Shown here in pieces: positions 42,501 to 56,299 of a stretch of 64,000 nt of DNA (its first letter is position 1; every line of letters starts with the position of its first letter). Below the pieces are notes generated by a model that searched no databases, was not told where the DNA came from, and worked only from the letters and a program-made list of their open reading frames with translations. The position numbers were made by a program, and so were the translations under genes. This stretch comes from Pyrocephalus nanus (Eukaryota > Chordata > Aves > Passeriformes > Tyrannidae). The stretch is from the NCBI GenBank assembly GCA_038380795.1, contig CM076264.1, positions 14,444,001 to 14,508,000 of the forward strand, in the 5' to 3' direction.

Positions 42501-45500
42501 TGACAAAATGAGAATCAGAACCGAGTTGGATTTTTCATGGGCAACAGTCAGCTTAATTGTAAGTTGCCAGTAGTCACAAAGTTTTCAGTTTTTAAGGTAT
42601 TAGTATCATGTGCCTTATAAAGCATTTTCTTAATCTCTGTTACTAATAAGGAGAAGAGGATAGTTGTGCTGTGAGTTGACATCAGACCAAGAATGCAAGA
42701 AGACTGTTTATGCAGAGGTTCCCATTTGCAGATGCCTGCTGTGGGATTGAGACAGATAGCAAGGGAAGATTCCCTTCCCCCTTCCTCCCAGAACCTTATG
42801 TATGAAAGAAAACAAGTGCTTTTCCTTTCCTTTTGTATCCATATAACTAATTGTATGTCTCATCTGTCTTGATGGCACTGTGTTTAAAGTTACTTGTCTG
42901 AGGTTCCTACACTGGTCTTTGGTATGTTTTACTTTGTTTTGGTGTAGGTGGCTGGGATGTAGAAATCGTGGGGAATCAGCTTGTGATACGTATGTTTGGT
43001 TTTATTTTGTGAATGTTATTGCTTACTCTATACTCTAAATAAATATGGGATCAAATCACTTGTTTTGAAAGAGTGGGCTGTGCTGGAGAAAAGCCATAAT
43101 GTTGTGCTGTGGGTTTTGGCCACAGGAACAGAGCAATCCTCTCAAAGGAGTGAATCTTATCTTATTTCTGTTTTTCTTTAGAGATTTCTTTCTCTTCAGA
43201 CTTCTGTCTCTTTATATCCCATGGCATCTCTTCTTTCTCTTGCATCACCCCACAGTTATACAGTACTTTTGTGAGCATTCTTGTGGTCACCAACATATAT
43301 TAGTACAAGTTGGAATCCTAGCTTTAAATGTGCCTCTAAATAAGTGAAGATGAAAAAAGAAACAAATATTTGAGAGCACCAAAGACCTATGTTCATCTCG
43401 ATGCACATTTGTATTCCAAGTCTTGCACATCCTATGTGTGAAACTGCGATGGTGGAGGATAGAAAGGTGCTTCCAGAGCTTCCAGAGGAAAAGCTAATAA
43501 TGCTTTGCAGCACTGGGTCTGTAAGGCCCAGAGACTGTTTGTGAGAGACTTTGTCCTGTTCCGAAGTCTCAGGCACTGCAACTCCCTGTTCCTTCTTGAC
43601 ATTTTTCAACCCGCATCCCCACCTTGGCTTTCAGGCCTTCTGTGTGTGGTTTAGTGACACAGTATCTTGGGTATGATGATAGTTTGGATGTTTTAATGGC
43701 TTCCATGCTGTATACATTTGAACCAGCCTCTTGGTACGTCACCTGTCATTTTTGCAAATTGATTTGCTATTAGACCTTGGATGTAGGGGTGTCTCACACA
43801 ACCTATACGTGACTAAGGACTGCAGAGCTGCGCTGTTTGCTCTCATGTGTCCTTGCAGAACGTTTGCTTTCTGTGGCTGCTCTGCCCCTTCTCCTGAAAG
43901 ATACAGCTGTCATTTCTGTTTAAACAATTATTTGTATAATCTCTCCTCTGCACACTGAAGCAAAGGAGTTGAAGTATAAGTTATCTCAGAACTATTGTAT
44001 GGTCTCTGAGGAAAGTGGATATTGTGCTCTCCCTTCTTGCATGTGTGGCTGCAGGATGTATCCATTATACTGAACTCTTGTTTAAATCAGATGTGCCAAT
44101 ATGCTTCTCCTTGTACTTTTAAGATAGACATTTATGCTTAAAATACTGCCTGAACATTTAATTGTTTTGGGTGGGTTATTTCGGATAGTATGAGAAATGT
44201 TTATATTGTGTTCATATGAGCTGCCACTGGTATTTGTGTATGTGCTTTTGTGTTGCATCCTGGTATCTGTGTACCCTTCACCCATGTCAGGTAATGAAAG
44301 GAAGAAACATCCACTAACTAGAAAAACTTGTAATTCAGTCCATATACCTTCTTTGTTATGCCTTAAAGTTAAGGGCAGAATAGCCTAAAGCACTCTGTCA
44401 AACTAATACAGAAGCCTTCATAATTGATGCAATTAAAAGCCATATAATTCATGTAGCAGCCATCATGTAGAAAGAGGACCTCATACATTTGATTGTAAAC
44501 ACGAGAGGCAGGATTTCTTGCACATCATGGGTCATTGAATTCCTGACAGTCCTTGAAGAGGTTTGCTGGCCAGTGATTATTTATGTAATTTTTTGGGAAA
44601 AACTGTGAGCAAAACTACAAGCCTCAGTTGAGCCGGGTTAGATTCGTTAGACACTGTGGCCTCCCCTAGGGCTTTGGCAAGTGCTCCTTTCCCGAATAAT
44701 GTGAAAGACCTTGTCAAGCTGCCTCTGATAATTAGATTTGACATAGCTAATACCTGAAATACAGGCAGGACAGTCATGTGGCCAAATCATGGCTTGTCAG
44801 CAGCAAATGTGTTTGTATTGAGCTGCCTGTGTTGTTTTTGTGAAGGGAGCACTGCATAAAGAACATCTAGAAACAATTCTGTAGCTACTCGGTCCATTCT
44901 ATGCTGGAATAAAAGGTTATAGTTCTTTTATGCCAAACTGCTATTTATATATTTGATTAGAGCATAAGAATGTTCCTTGTTTGATGAGCAGCTGTGCAGA
45001 CATTGTAAAATACTGCAAACAGGCTGACTCTGAGGATCCAATAGGCACATCCTTTGACTGTTGTCAATCCTTCAAGGTGCAGCAACATTTAACCATGCAT
45101 CTTTTTAGTTTACTCTTGACCTCGTGTTTCCTCACTTGTTTGGGTTTTTTTTAAATGGATTATAATGCTGGATTAAGTAAGACTGTCATGCAATGTGTTA
45201 GGTGCTGCTGTTGCTTTCTTTAATGGCAAGGGAGGAAAGCAATTTAGAAGTAGAAAGCAACTAAAGCATAACTGTGCGGAAGTGTCCCTGTGCATGACTG
45301 CTGAAATTGCAGATAATATGACCAAGATAATTTAACTTTTGCATTGGATAAAATAATCCTCCAGCAACCTGAGATTTCTATTGGCATAATTTCTTCAGGA
45401 TAAATATACAGTGTGCAAATCCTGGCTTTTAAGTTTAAGAAAAAGCACAAAGAATTATTTTCTATTCCCTTATTGCCTTTCTATGATCCTTAGATCAAAA

Positions 45501-48500
45501 TTTTCTCATTTGTATTAAGAAATGAAAATATGTTTAGCTTGCTAATAAATGAAAGAGAGCTTCATTTGAATCAATTCAGATGGAAATTATTTATATCGTA
45601 AGCAAATTCCTAAGAGAGACACTGGGAAGATAAGTGCATGATGCAACCTGAAGTAAAGAGTCTTTTCTCCTTTCCTTTGTAAGACCTTTGCATGGGTGTG
45701 TTTTGTTGCTTTCTAGCTCAAAGACTTAATTTTTATTTCCCACTATCAGAGGAGAAGTCTTTCTGCATTACTGTGGCAAACAGGCTAACTGGATGTAGTC
45801 AAAAATAGTTGTGGTTGCTTTCAACCAAACATGGCCAGTTGTTTAATTGTCTCCATGGTTCTTTCCTTCACTTTTAAATTTGGCTGGCTGTTCCTTCTTT
45901 TCTAGCTCCAAAGAAAAGTTCACAATTCAAGGAAAGAAGAAACTGGAACAGTCTGGCATTTTTCTGAACTGGACATTCCTACAGGTAGCAGGAGTTGCAC
46001 AAGTTGAGCAAAACAGCTTTGCCTATTAATGTTTTACTTGGAGGCACAGAGTGGAATATGACGTTTCTGGAGTTGAATGAAACTTCAAATATACAAAACA
46101 CAAATAAAAAAAATAATAAAGAAAGCGATGAGCTTGTGACTTGAATTATGTTTAGTTTCCTTTTTCTTTGGTATTTCCAGTTTTCTCAAACTCGGTCAAG
46201 CTTCGGCTCAAAGAGAACTTGAGTGTCTGTGGCTGAAACCCCTTTGAAAGCATGAAGAACGCCAAAGAAAAGCTAGGCTTGCAGCTGTCTAAAGCAGCTT
46301 CCAGCTGATAGCCTGGCTTTGTCACACCCTGTTCTTTATTATACAAATCTGGCTGCTAGATTGCTTTGGTGCAGTGCTGTGCTATGAACTGCCAAAGGTT
46401 CCTTTGGTCCAGCTGATAGGAGGTTATAGTTGAGCTTCACTGAAGAAGTGTTAATTCTGGTTTATTGAGTCATCAACCCCATTGCTGTTTCAAATAAATA
46501 GAAGATAAACTGGAACAATTGTTTTAATATTTTTCTTATTTGGCCGTGTCATAGCATATTATTTAAGTTATATCACAGGAATTGGTACTGTGATGTTACT
46601 TTTTTTTCCCTAGGGTACTGCTCACTCTCTTGTTTTTTCCTTTATTGTCCTTTTGTTTCTCTCCAATTTCTGTGATGTTGTTAGATTTTTTTTTTTTCTA
46701 AGTAAGTATAGAGCAAACCTGTGAGGGAAAGGGACTTTCTTACTAATATGTAAATATTTTTTTTTCCCCTGAGGATGGCTAGATATCCTGGAAAGTACTA
46801 TAATGCTTTCTGTTTTTGCCAGTTCATACTTAGTTAAACTGCCCACTATAAAGTCGGTGAGCAGAATGGATAGGGAAACATATGCCTGATGCCTAATGAA
46901 ATTTCCCTGCCCTCAATTACTTGAATCATATCAGTACTGCAGAAGGGAATCGCAATATTCCATAGGTCTTTTAACTGTCAAAGAGGTTATATTGAACCAG
47001 TGACACAGCATGGTATGTGAGAGTGGAAACAGTGACAACTTCTGTCTCTAGTGAAAGACTAATACCTAGAAAATGCACAATGTGAATGCGACTTGATGGC
47101 CATGTCTTCATAGCATGATGAAGAACTTGGCAGGTAGAGGATTAAACATCATCTGAGTTGCTTGTGATCTGGGTCAGATATGAATGTGGTGATCTGGATA
47201 ATAAGCCCTCAAACTGTTGACAGTTACCATGCAGTGGATCTTCGCTGTAAATTACAGCTCTGTGCATTTGTCTAACATTACGTACAAGTGTAGAGTTGCA
47301 GCATCATCAGGTTTTTTTCTGTTGTAGTATTCAAAAGACCTTCAAAAAATCTTTAAAAATGTTTTTGTGAAATACAGCCAAGAAATCAAACAAAATTATA
47401 TATGAAGACACTTGCCTTACTATGAGTTTATAAGTTTAGTTCACTAGACTTTTAAAAAGAATGAAGAGTACTGATGAGAATACAATTTTTTTATATGTAG
47501 TGCAAGCTATTGCTTCTTTAACCATGCTATATAGAGTCATCAAGGTTAACATTTATGGTGGGTACATATTTCTTAAAACGGAAAATCTGATTAAATGTTT
47601 GTTATAGTTCTGCCTCCAGGTTGCATTTGGATTATTCCAGTGCCTGTAGTCTGATTTGCGTGAAAAGCTAGATCCCTCAGTCCTCAAAGTTCTATATTTT
47701 CATTCTACAGATTTCTTTTCAAAGGTTTTAATTGTGATTTTGTGTATCTTTTTTTCCTGAAGAATAACTTATATTTTCTTTGCCATATAAACAGCATACA
47801 TTCTACCCACTGTTTTAAAACTGAGGTATTTAAGATTGATGGGTGTGCTCTAGTGGAATAGCTGTACCTTGTTTCATTAACAGTGTTCCTGTAGCAGAAG
47901 TGGTGAAAGTAAGATGTAGTGACTTACATATTCAGAATAGCTGAACATTATTTAGTAATAGACTTTATCCTGCTGATAAGAGGCTGAGGCACCTTCCTGT
48001 GTAATAGCTGGGGCACAGTGTGAGTCAGTGACTTTTTCAAAGTCTATTCAAGGGCTGGAATATGAAACAAAGTCTCTGAAACCCTGTTCTATTGCCCTGT
48101 GCATGAAGCCAGTTTGCCTAATTAAATATATTTATTTCTACTTTTAAACACAATTTATGCCAAGATGCTTGGTAGACATGCTCTACTTTTATTTATTTGT
48201 TTAATTTCTCAGGGTGTTTCACTAGCCTGAAATCACTGCTCCCTGCTCCTTCAAAATTCCTGCCTAACTACATCTAGGCAGGTCCTTTGCAGCTGGTAGT
48301 ATGCTGAGAGATTTTTGTTACATTCAGCATGCAGACACCTTCTTCCCAAATCCAAATGGTGTGTCCCAGTGCTGTGGCAAGGCTGCAGCCTGCCAAGGGG
48401 CTCTCAGCCATGTGGTGTGTGCACAGGACACTGAGGGGTGTGGCATTTGCCAGCTGCTGAGTCGCTATAAATGATACCATCAGAGTCACCCTCTGTGTGT

Positions 48501-49758
48501 GTCTTGCTGCGGGTTCTTTAACCAGCAGCAGGTTGGACTTGCTTCATGTTTGAATCCGGTCTTCCCTTGCAGCGCTGCCACATCAATTTGCTCTTGTGGT
48601 TTTTAAAAGAATGAAGGTGGTGTGTTGCTTCCTCTGTGTGTGCTGTGTGTCCTTGGCAGTTCTTTTCCCATGGGTGCAGGATTTACACAAGTCCAGGGAT
48701 TGGCTTTTGCACGTTTAGTTGTGGACTTACATTTGCACGTGGCGGAAGTAGCAGAAATAAAGGTAGTGCTGTCCAATGATCAGGGATTTCAGTGCTGTCT
48801 GTTGAACATGCTATTTTGCTTAAATTACCGACTCACTGGTTCTAACATGCAGTCTTCCTTGGAAAATAAGTCTCACTGATGTTATGTGTATGTGGTTTAT
48901 GTTGCAAAGTAGTGTCTCAGTGTTTAAAAATAAGGAAATGGAAAGGAAAAGTTTTTCTCCGGGTTTTTGAAAATATATTCCACACATCATCTTCTAACAT
49001 TAGTAACAGGCTTTGGAGTGATGGATACAAAGACTTTGAGATATGTTATGAAATATTGGTTTGGGATGCTACCTGAATAACCAGTTTTCTGCATGTATTT
49101 CTGCCAATTATGTTTCTGCCCTCTGAGAAGGGAATTCTGTGTTTTCAACTGCTCTTTTTTTTTGCACAAAATGCACTATCATTTTTCCCCTATATACTTT
49201 TGGAAATACTTGGAGAACCAGGGCAGAGTTTTCTTTCTCTGTGTTGGCCTTTTTCCAGCTCAAATACTCAGAAGTCACATGTGCAGGGGTTATCATCCTG
49301 GTTTGAACTTTGTTCTGTCTTTTGAATGTGTTAAATGCTCCAGGATCAACATGACAGCAGTTAATGAAAGTACAGGTCATCAGTGTTTGGTTTTGAAGTG
49401 GGAACTGGCTGTGCGAGGGGAGTTGTATTTCCTGTTACTTCATAATGTGGAAGCAGGGGAGCTGGCTGGACTTTAGTGTCCTGCTCTTCAGAGCTGCAGC
49501 CTGCTTTCACCTGAATGAATTGGTGGAGGAAGGTGGGGAGTAGCTACATGGTCTTTGATATTTTGTGGTGCAAGTGTAGTTCAAGATGCTGATCAGTGCA
49601 ACACTGTGCTGTGTACCTCTGGATGCCTTATCTAAGTGGTTGTCACGTGTGTATCATGGTTAGGTGGCATCTTCCAGTGCCATGAAAATAAGATAAAAAA
49701 ATTAAGTTTCATTTCTTTAGGTCACAGGCACTTTGTAGGGCTGCATGCTTATGACTGG
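39598..49758 (+). other. ARHGAP10: ARHGAP10 intron 1, central part
   Basis: About 10 kb with no CR1, LTR or exon that I can support. The sequence is T/G-rich on the plus strand. A small tandem duplication (tgtaccccaa twice) lies at 41631-41651. A somewhat GC-richer block at 41700-42060 gives overlapping frames on both strands, none with a recognisable domain. Confidence 0.65.
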
Positions 49759-50361
49759 AGCATCCTGGGCTGCATCAAAAGCAGCTTGTCAAACAGGTTG
49801 AGGGAGGGGATTCTGCCCCTCCACTCTGCTCTGGTGAGACCGCACCTGGGGTACTGAATCCAGCTCTGGGGTTCCCAGCACAGGAAGGACATGGATCTGT
49901 TGGATCGAGTCCAGAGAAGGGCCACCAAGTTGATTAGAGGAATGGAACACCTCTCCTGTGAGGAAAGGCTGAGAGGATTGGGATTGTTCAACCTGGAAAA
50001 GAAAAGGCTTTGGGGTGACATAATTGCAGCCTTCCAGCACCTGAAGGGAGCTTACAAGGAAGATGGAGATGGACTATTTATAAGGGCATGTAGTGACAGG
50101 ATAGGGGGGAATGACTTCAAGCTGAAGGAGGGCAGGTTTATATTAGATGTTAGAAAAAAATTCTTTACTGTGAGGACGGTGAGGCACTGGCACAGGTTGC
50201 CCATGGAAGTTGTGAATGCCCCATCCATGGAAGTGATTAGGGCCAGGTTGCATGGGGTTCTGAGCAACCTGGTTTAATAAAAGGTGTCCCTGCCCATGTC
50301 AAGGGTTTGGAGCTACGTGGTCTTGTAGGTCTCTTTCAACCCATTCTGTGATTCTGTGAAG
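49759..50361 (+). mobile_element. CR1 LINE fragment, plus strand
   Basis: About 600 bp from catcctgggctgcatcaaaa to the tail ccattctgtgattctgtg. The frame from 49891 encodes LLDRVQRRATKLIRGMEHLS, GLFNLEKKRLWGDIIAAFQHL and VRHWHRLPMEVVNAPSMEVI. This is a different CR1 subfamily from the copies at 14798, 37726 and 38966. A stop splits it from the preceding part. Confidence 0.93.
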
Positions 50362-52700
50362 TTTAATGCTGTGATAGTGATATAAAGCATAATTTATCAT
50401 GATACTCTAGAGTGCATAATGAAACAAAGAGATTACAGAATTGGAAACAGTGAGTCATAAAGGTCTGCTTTGAGTATGTTAATATTATGGATAAACTATG
50501 TTGTGTATCCAGCAGTACATTTTTATATATCATTAAAACTAGCCATCTGCATGTTGAGGCAGGCCAATACTCTCCAAAATTGTGCCTGTGTCCTGCCTTC
50601 ATTTTTTTTGTTCCCTATTCCCCATGAAATTACACATTTGAAATTTCTTCAGGCAGTCCAAACAGACAGGACTGCTTTCCTGTTCAGTGAAAGACTCTTG
50701 TCCTGAGTCCACCTTTGCTGATAACTAGGAAGTGCTTGTAGACATGTGAGCTAGGAGATTCAAAGTGAGTATCTGTGTCTTAGCTATGTATCTTACTGAT
50801 TTCTGGTATAGCTGTAAATATCCTGACTTGATAGAATGAATTTGGTAAAGAAACCAAACCAATACAACAATTAACAGTCAGTTTTCTATGTAGATCAGTA
50901 ACTTCTGGAGAGCTAAAGATGTAATACTGATATGAAAAGTTTTATTGTTGACCAGCAAACATCCTTGATATCTGTTCTCCGGGAGTCATGTGGATTTTCT
51001 GGATTTTTTCGTCTTTCTCTCCATCAAAAAAAGTAAGAAGAAAGGTAAATAAAAGTCAGGGAGTCTTTTGCATTTCTCTTAGTTGGACACTGCTGCTCTT
51101 GAATTAGCATTGCAAAACACCTCTGTCGTAAGATGAAGCTGTACTTACAGGTCTGCACATGCTGGTGTTTTTTGTTTTTTTTTTTTTTTCCCGGTGGAGT
51201 TTGTACCATATGCAGCCACTTTAAGAACTCCCCACATTTGTTTTGGCTGGTGTCAACCTTCAAAATTTCTCATGGACTTTGGTCTTTCGGATGGAAAGGT
51301 AGGGGAAATTATAATTGTATGGAGTTTCCTTGAACCACATCTAACAGGCTTTGCAGGTTACTAGAGGTCCAGAGGACCGCAGTTAGAGAATCACAGCACT
51401 AAAGCTTTAACAACAGGGTGAATTGTGACTGAAAGTGCCAATTCAAAAGTAAGGCAGCCTTAGTTGCTGAAGCTAATCATCTTTAAAGGCTTAGTGTTCT
51501 TTGTTGCGTAGCTTCTGACTGATCCTGTCTGAGATTTTTGTTCCAGCGTGGCCTTTGTCTGTGCAGGACAGTAAGAAACAATGCTGCCGTGATTTTGTAA
51601 TGTTTTTTTTTAAATTGCAGGTACTCCTAAGTCATCGTGATACTAATAAGAGCAATTACAAACCTACTGTGGCTGTATTAGTGGACTGACCTGTGCTGCT
51701 GACCCCACTGAGCTGCTTCATCTGCCTCTCTTCTCCCTTTCCCAGAGTCTGGAAGATGCTAATTGTCTGCTGCTGTGGTCTGTGGCTCTTGATGCTCCTT
51801 TGTCCTGGGCATACTCAGAACAGCCATGGAACAGGCTGGAACAGCCTAGACCTTGAACGACTGCTTTTCACTGAGTTGTGTTTGTAAATGTAATGCATCT
51901 TGTTCCTGTAAGTCGTGGCAAAGTGCCAGTTTAAGTGAGCAGGGCACAAAATGGTAGTCTGATTTTGAGCCTAATCCTGCTTAAGAAACCGATTTGTTTT
52001 GAAGTATCCCAGCCATTGTGTTAAAACGGGTCTTCTTTTCCCCTACTTCAGCAACAATTTTAATACAAAGCCTGGACATGAGAAGAAACATTAGTAAATG
52101 AAGGAAGAAATGTGTTGAGGAACTTTTAGTGTAGGAATTATTTTCTGTTGCTAACTAGGACTAGAAAATGAGATGAAAGAGGAATTATAAAGCAAATGCA
52201 TTAGTTGACCATGGGGTCTTTCATATATGTTGCAGCTTTTTGCAGCATTCATAAATGGTGTTTGTTTGTGAGGAGCAGAAGAAAAAGGAAGAAAATATAA
52301 ACTGACACTTTGTCTTCAATGCTTATTTCAACTTTTATTTCTTTAGGGGAGCTAAGCATGCCTTTCTCATTCACTTATCCTAATATAAAAATGTAGTTAA
52401 TGATGTGACCTAGTAGGATAGTTGCAGTACAGCACATTAGGTTGTTCGACATGTTCTGAGGCCCAACTGCGGACAGCTTTTGTCAAACTGCTCTGATTTA
52501 AATCATTAGGACTAGTTTGGAAGTTCCTGCTTCCTTCAGAAATCAGCAAATTCCTTTTTCAATTGTCATTGGCAAATGCATTCACTGAACACTTGACGCT
52601 TTTCAGTATTTGCTGCCTTATTTCCATATGTGGTAGTTTGAATGAGGCCAGCTCCTCTGTTGTACAGGCTTTTTGTTGACTTTTATGTTTCTTTGGGTTC

Positions 52701-52741
52701 TTTTTTTTTTTTTTTTTTTTTTTGTTTTTTTTTTGTTTTTT
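52701..52741. repeat. Poly-T tract
   Basis: 23 T, then G-interrupted T runs. Minus-strand lysine-rich frames across it are artefacts. Confidence 0.95.
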
Positions 52742-53643
52742 TGTTGACGTTTTGTTGATAAGTGCAGTCCTGCATTTACAAAGCAGCAGTGCAGCACAAG
52801 TGAGATGTGCTGCATCTCCCAAGACTGGGATACCCAACTCCTTCCTTCTGGTCTGTATGGGAAATGAGCTGTGATTTATCCAAAATAAGGTTTGGGCAAA
52901 TGAAAGTATACTTGATTTGTCGTGTGACAGACTCTTCTCTTTCATCAGAAAATCACTGCCAGCTTTTCAAAAGCTTGCCAGGGGATAACTGCTTCCCAAT
53001 ATTCTACTAATTATGTTTGCTTTTTAAATACGTGTGTGTTGAGTAGCTCTTGAGCATGCTGTTTTTGCAGGAATGAGCTTGATGTGCCAGACCATCTGTG
53101 TTACTGCTCTGCATCAGCAATGTAGAGCTGTTATTCCAGGTGCTTGGAAGTTTTCTCATAAAGGTAGTGCTCCAGAATGACACACAAAGTGAACTGATTC
53201 CAAAGGTAAAAAAATATTCTCCATGGATTCTTCTGGTTATCCAACTGAAACTACCTGTGAAAAGAAGTGCAGAATTTCAGGAACAGGCTTTGCCCTTTGG
53301 AGAGCAGAGGCTGCCGTGAGTTGTAGCTGGATCCCAGGATACTGTGTTCATTCATGGTGGTTCTTCAGGGGAAAGAACAGACTCTTCAAGTCTGCTAATA
53401 GATGGTTATCTTTCATTAAGGAGCCCAACTGTGAAATGTTTGCATTGTCTCCTGGTGGATTTGTTTTCTTTGTTGATTCATTTGGTTGTTTTTTGTTTTT
53501 TTTTTTATGTGGAAAGCATGGCAGAACATCCAACCAGAATAACTGTGTAGCTCTACATGCAGTGTGTGTCTCTTGTGTGTTTAGATTACAGTGACACTTG
53601 GAAAGGCAGAGTGGGATTAAATCCCTAGTTTGTATTCTGTATC

Positions 53644-53823
53644 TCAGGTGGCCACCTTGGTAGCTGTTGTCTGCTGAGCAAGACCGAGCATAGTTGAGGT
53701 GAGATCAGAGACAAAAACCTGAGGGAACACTTCTATGCCTGGTTTTAGAGTTGGTTGCTGTTTCTCCAGCCGCAGAACTTGTTCAAGTAGTTCCAGAAAT
53801 GCTTTCTCCCGGATTTTAACTTT
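53644..53823 (-). other. Unidentified exon-like block (59 codons and stop), minus strand
   Basis: On the minus strand a textbook 3' splice site (TTCTTTCCTCCCTCAG) is followed at once by a 59-codon open frame ending in TGA at 53646-53644. The peptide begins KVKIREKAFLELLEQVL, an amphipathic helix-like stretch, and continues with GIEVFPQVFVSDL and TMLGLAQQ. Its composition resembles real protein more than the low-complexity frames around it, and the block looks more GC-rich than its flanks. I do not recognise the family. It could be the last exon of a gene nested antisense in ARHGAP10 intron 1, part of a lncRNA, or chance. No upstream partner exon was established. It has no ATG of its own. Confidence 0.3.
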
Positions 53824-55066
53824 CTGAGGGAGGAAAGAAGGAGAATACAATTACTTCAGTTCTCCAAAACAAGATATTTTCGATAGTACATCTTTTTTAT
53901 TACTATGTTAGGCACTTAATGGGGAAAAATACTGCATCGTAGGTAAAACCCGTGCTGTGCTGTGACTGACTTAACTGAGTAATCACTGCAGTCACGGTCA
54001 GTCTCTTTTTCACTCTCTTGCTCTCAGCTTATGACTTTGAATATATGGGAAGTCTGTGCCTCTTTCATGTTAGCCTAAGGTGTAGGCTTTCTTTAACCTT
54101 TGAGTGTCAGAAGAAACAGGCTACTGACAGGGCCAGTTGGAAAGGTCTAATTTTGGGAAATATGCATGTTACGTTGTCTAATAACTGCCACTCCCGTATC
54201 TGGTGAAATGTGGGGTTAATTTTATTACCCAGGTTAATTTTAGGGTGTTCTTCACTGCTCAAATGACTCTTATAGCTTGTTTGTTTTGTAAAGGTTTTGA
54301 TTTTGCAGCTGGAATAAATGTAATAATAAATTTATGAGAGAACAAGGAGTGTTGCATTAGGGAAGACTCAGATTTGTTATCTTAAAGGGAGAAGGACTGA
54401 AAGAAATCAAACCATCCCCCCCTCCCCCCCTCCAGTCACCAAGATCAGGTTATTTTTAATGTTTTTAAGCAACTCTGCAGCAATATTATCCAGTCTTCCT
54501 AATATACTTCTACATGCTTTCAGGAATATATGAATTTATACTCTACTCTGCCTCTGTGACCATTCTTGTCACTTGTTAGGGAGCATTAGAAGAGGAGAAA
54601 GGGGTTTTTTCTACTGTCCAGGGTAATTCCTATCTTATTTCAAATAAACAAAGTGTTTATTTTTCTGAAAGCCTGGTATATCCTGAAGAAAGGTTCTAAA
54701 AACATAGACTTAAGTGCATATTTTTTTAACAGCTCATGATTCTTCTCCCCCCAGAATTTAGTACTTTCATGGAGCAGTCGTCTCCTTCTGTTTCAAAATA
54801 CACAGGCTTGATCACTTGAGACTGAGTCTCTTCCTTTGCTCCAAACCAGAGATTGGAGAGTATTTAAGCACCACCTCTTTAGTGTGAGCCACAGAAAATT
54901 GTTTAAATCTTGTTATTATTTTAAAGACTGTTTACAAAAGAGCCCTTTTCACTGAAATGTCAGCCAAGCAAATTGTTTTCTTGTTGATTTGTGCTCTAAA
55001 TGCATTAGCTGAAGTGAACCACATGGCAGTTGAGCAAGCTGAATGATGATTTTAACTGGTAACATT

Positions 55067-55070
<4 letters not shown>

Positions 55071-55097
<27 letters not shown>
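55071..55097. repeat. (T)27 homopolymer
   Basis: 27 T followed by aagtaatg; simple homopolymer in ARHGAP10 intron 1. Confidence 0.96.
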
Positions 55098-55683
55098 AAG
55101 TAATGTGTGTTGTGGCAGAGGGTCAGGCAAACAGAGGACAACTACTTAGTCTTCCCTATCAGCCTGATAAAATACAGACCAGTCAGGCAATTATACCCCA
55201 CAGTTGTAATGATATTTCACATGTGGTACCTTTTTCAAATTTTTTTGTTTGATGCCCAGGGATTATTAGTTAATTGCTTTCCCTTCTTCCATCATCATGA
55301 TTGTTTTATGCTTGCTTTCAAGCTTGATCTATGAATAAATAATCAGATATAAAAGGCATGCACATTTAGAGTTTTGTGAGCAGCCAGTACACTTTGTACC
55401 ACTGAGAGCTTGAGCTACAAAGCCAGTACAGCTGGAGTGCAGAACACAGTGTTTTTTTTCCCCTCATAGAACAATTCAGTCTAGGTAGGTGTACAGGCTG
55501 TCTGTGAGTCCCTTCCCTGTGTTGTACAGATGCAGTGTGCTTACTGATGAAAGAGGTAGCTTTTCTTTCAGATCTTTGTTTAATTTATCATCCCATATTT
55601 GTATACATAATTTGAGATATTTATCCTTCCCCAAATTTGAAATTTGGGGTTCTTCTGTGAGTACATGTAAGTGTGCTCACATG

Positions 55684-56299
55684 GGCAGGAAGGCCAGTGG
55701 CATCTTGGCCTATGTCAGGAATAGCGTGGCCAGCAGGACCAGGGCAGAGATCATTCCCCTGTACTTGGCACTGGTGAGGCTGCACCTCCAATCCTGTGTT
55801 CAGTTTGGGCTCCTCACTACAAGAAAGACATTGAGGTGCTGGAGCATGTCCAGAAAAGGGCAACGGAGCTGGGGAAGGGTCTGGAGCAAAAGTCTTAAGA
55901 GGAGTGACTGAGGGAACTGGAGGTGTTTAGCCTGGAGAAGAGAAGGCTCAGGGGAGCCCCTATCACTCTTTACAACTACCTGGAAGGAGGTTGTAGCCAG
56001 GTGGGGGTCAGTCTCTTCTCCTATATAGAAAATGACAGGACAAGAGGAAATGGTCTCAGGTTGCACCAGGGGAGGTTTAGATTGGGTATTAGCAAAAGAT
56101 TCTTCGCCAAAAGGGTTGTAAAGCATTGGAACAGGCTGCTCTTGGAAGTGGTGGAGTCAACGATTCTTGGAGGCATTTAAAAGATGTTTAGGTACTCAGG
56201 GACACGATTTAGTGGTGGGCCTGGAAGTGTTAAATTTATGGTAGGACTTAGTCTTTAAGGGTCTTTTTCAACCAAAATGATTTTATAACTTTATAACAT
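55684..56299 (+). mobile_element. CR1 LINE fragment, plus strand, decayed
   Basis: About 615 bp starting at the same part of CR1 as the copy at 38966 (ggcaggaaggccagtggcatc). It encodes SGILAYVRNSVASRTRAEIIPLYLALVRLHL, then after frameshifts [23 protein letters not shown]. The tail is degraded (aatgattttataactttataac). Stops and shifts mark it as older than the 38966 copy. Confidence 0.9.

Larger units (their letters stand above)
50362..55683 (+). other. ARHGAP10: ARHGAP10 intron 1, between two CR1 copies
   Basis: 5.3 kb. Contents: a T23 run at 52701-52723 extending as T/G to 52741, paired C7 runs at 54416-54430, a T27 run at 55071-55097, and the minus-strand exon-like block at 53644-53823 described separately. 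Otherwise unique sequence. Confidence 0.65.
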
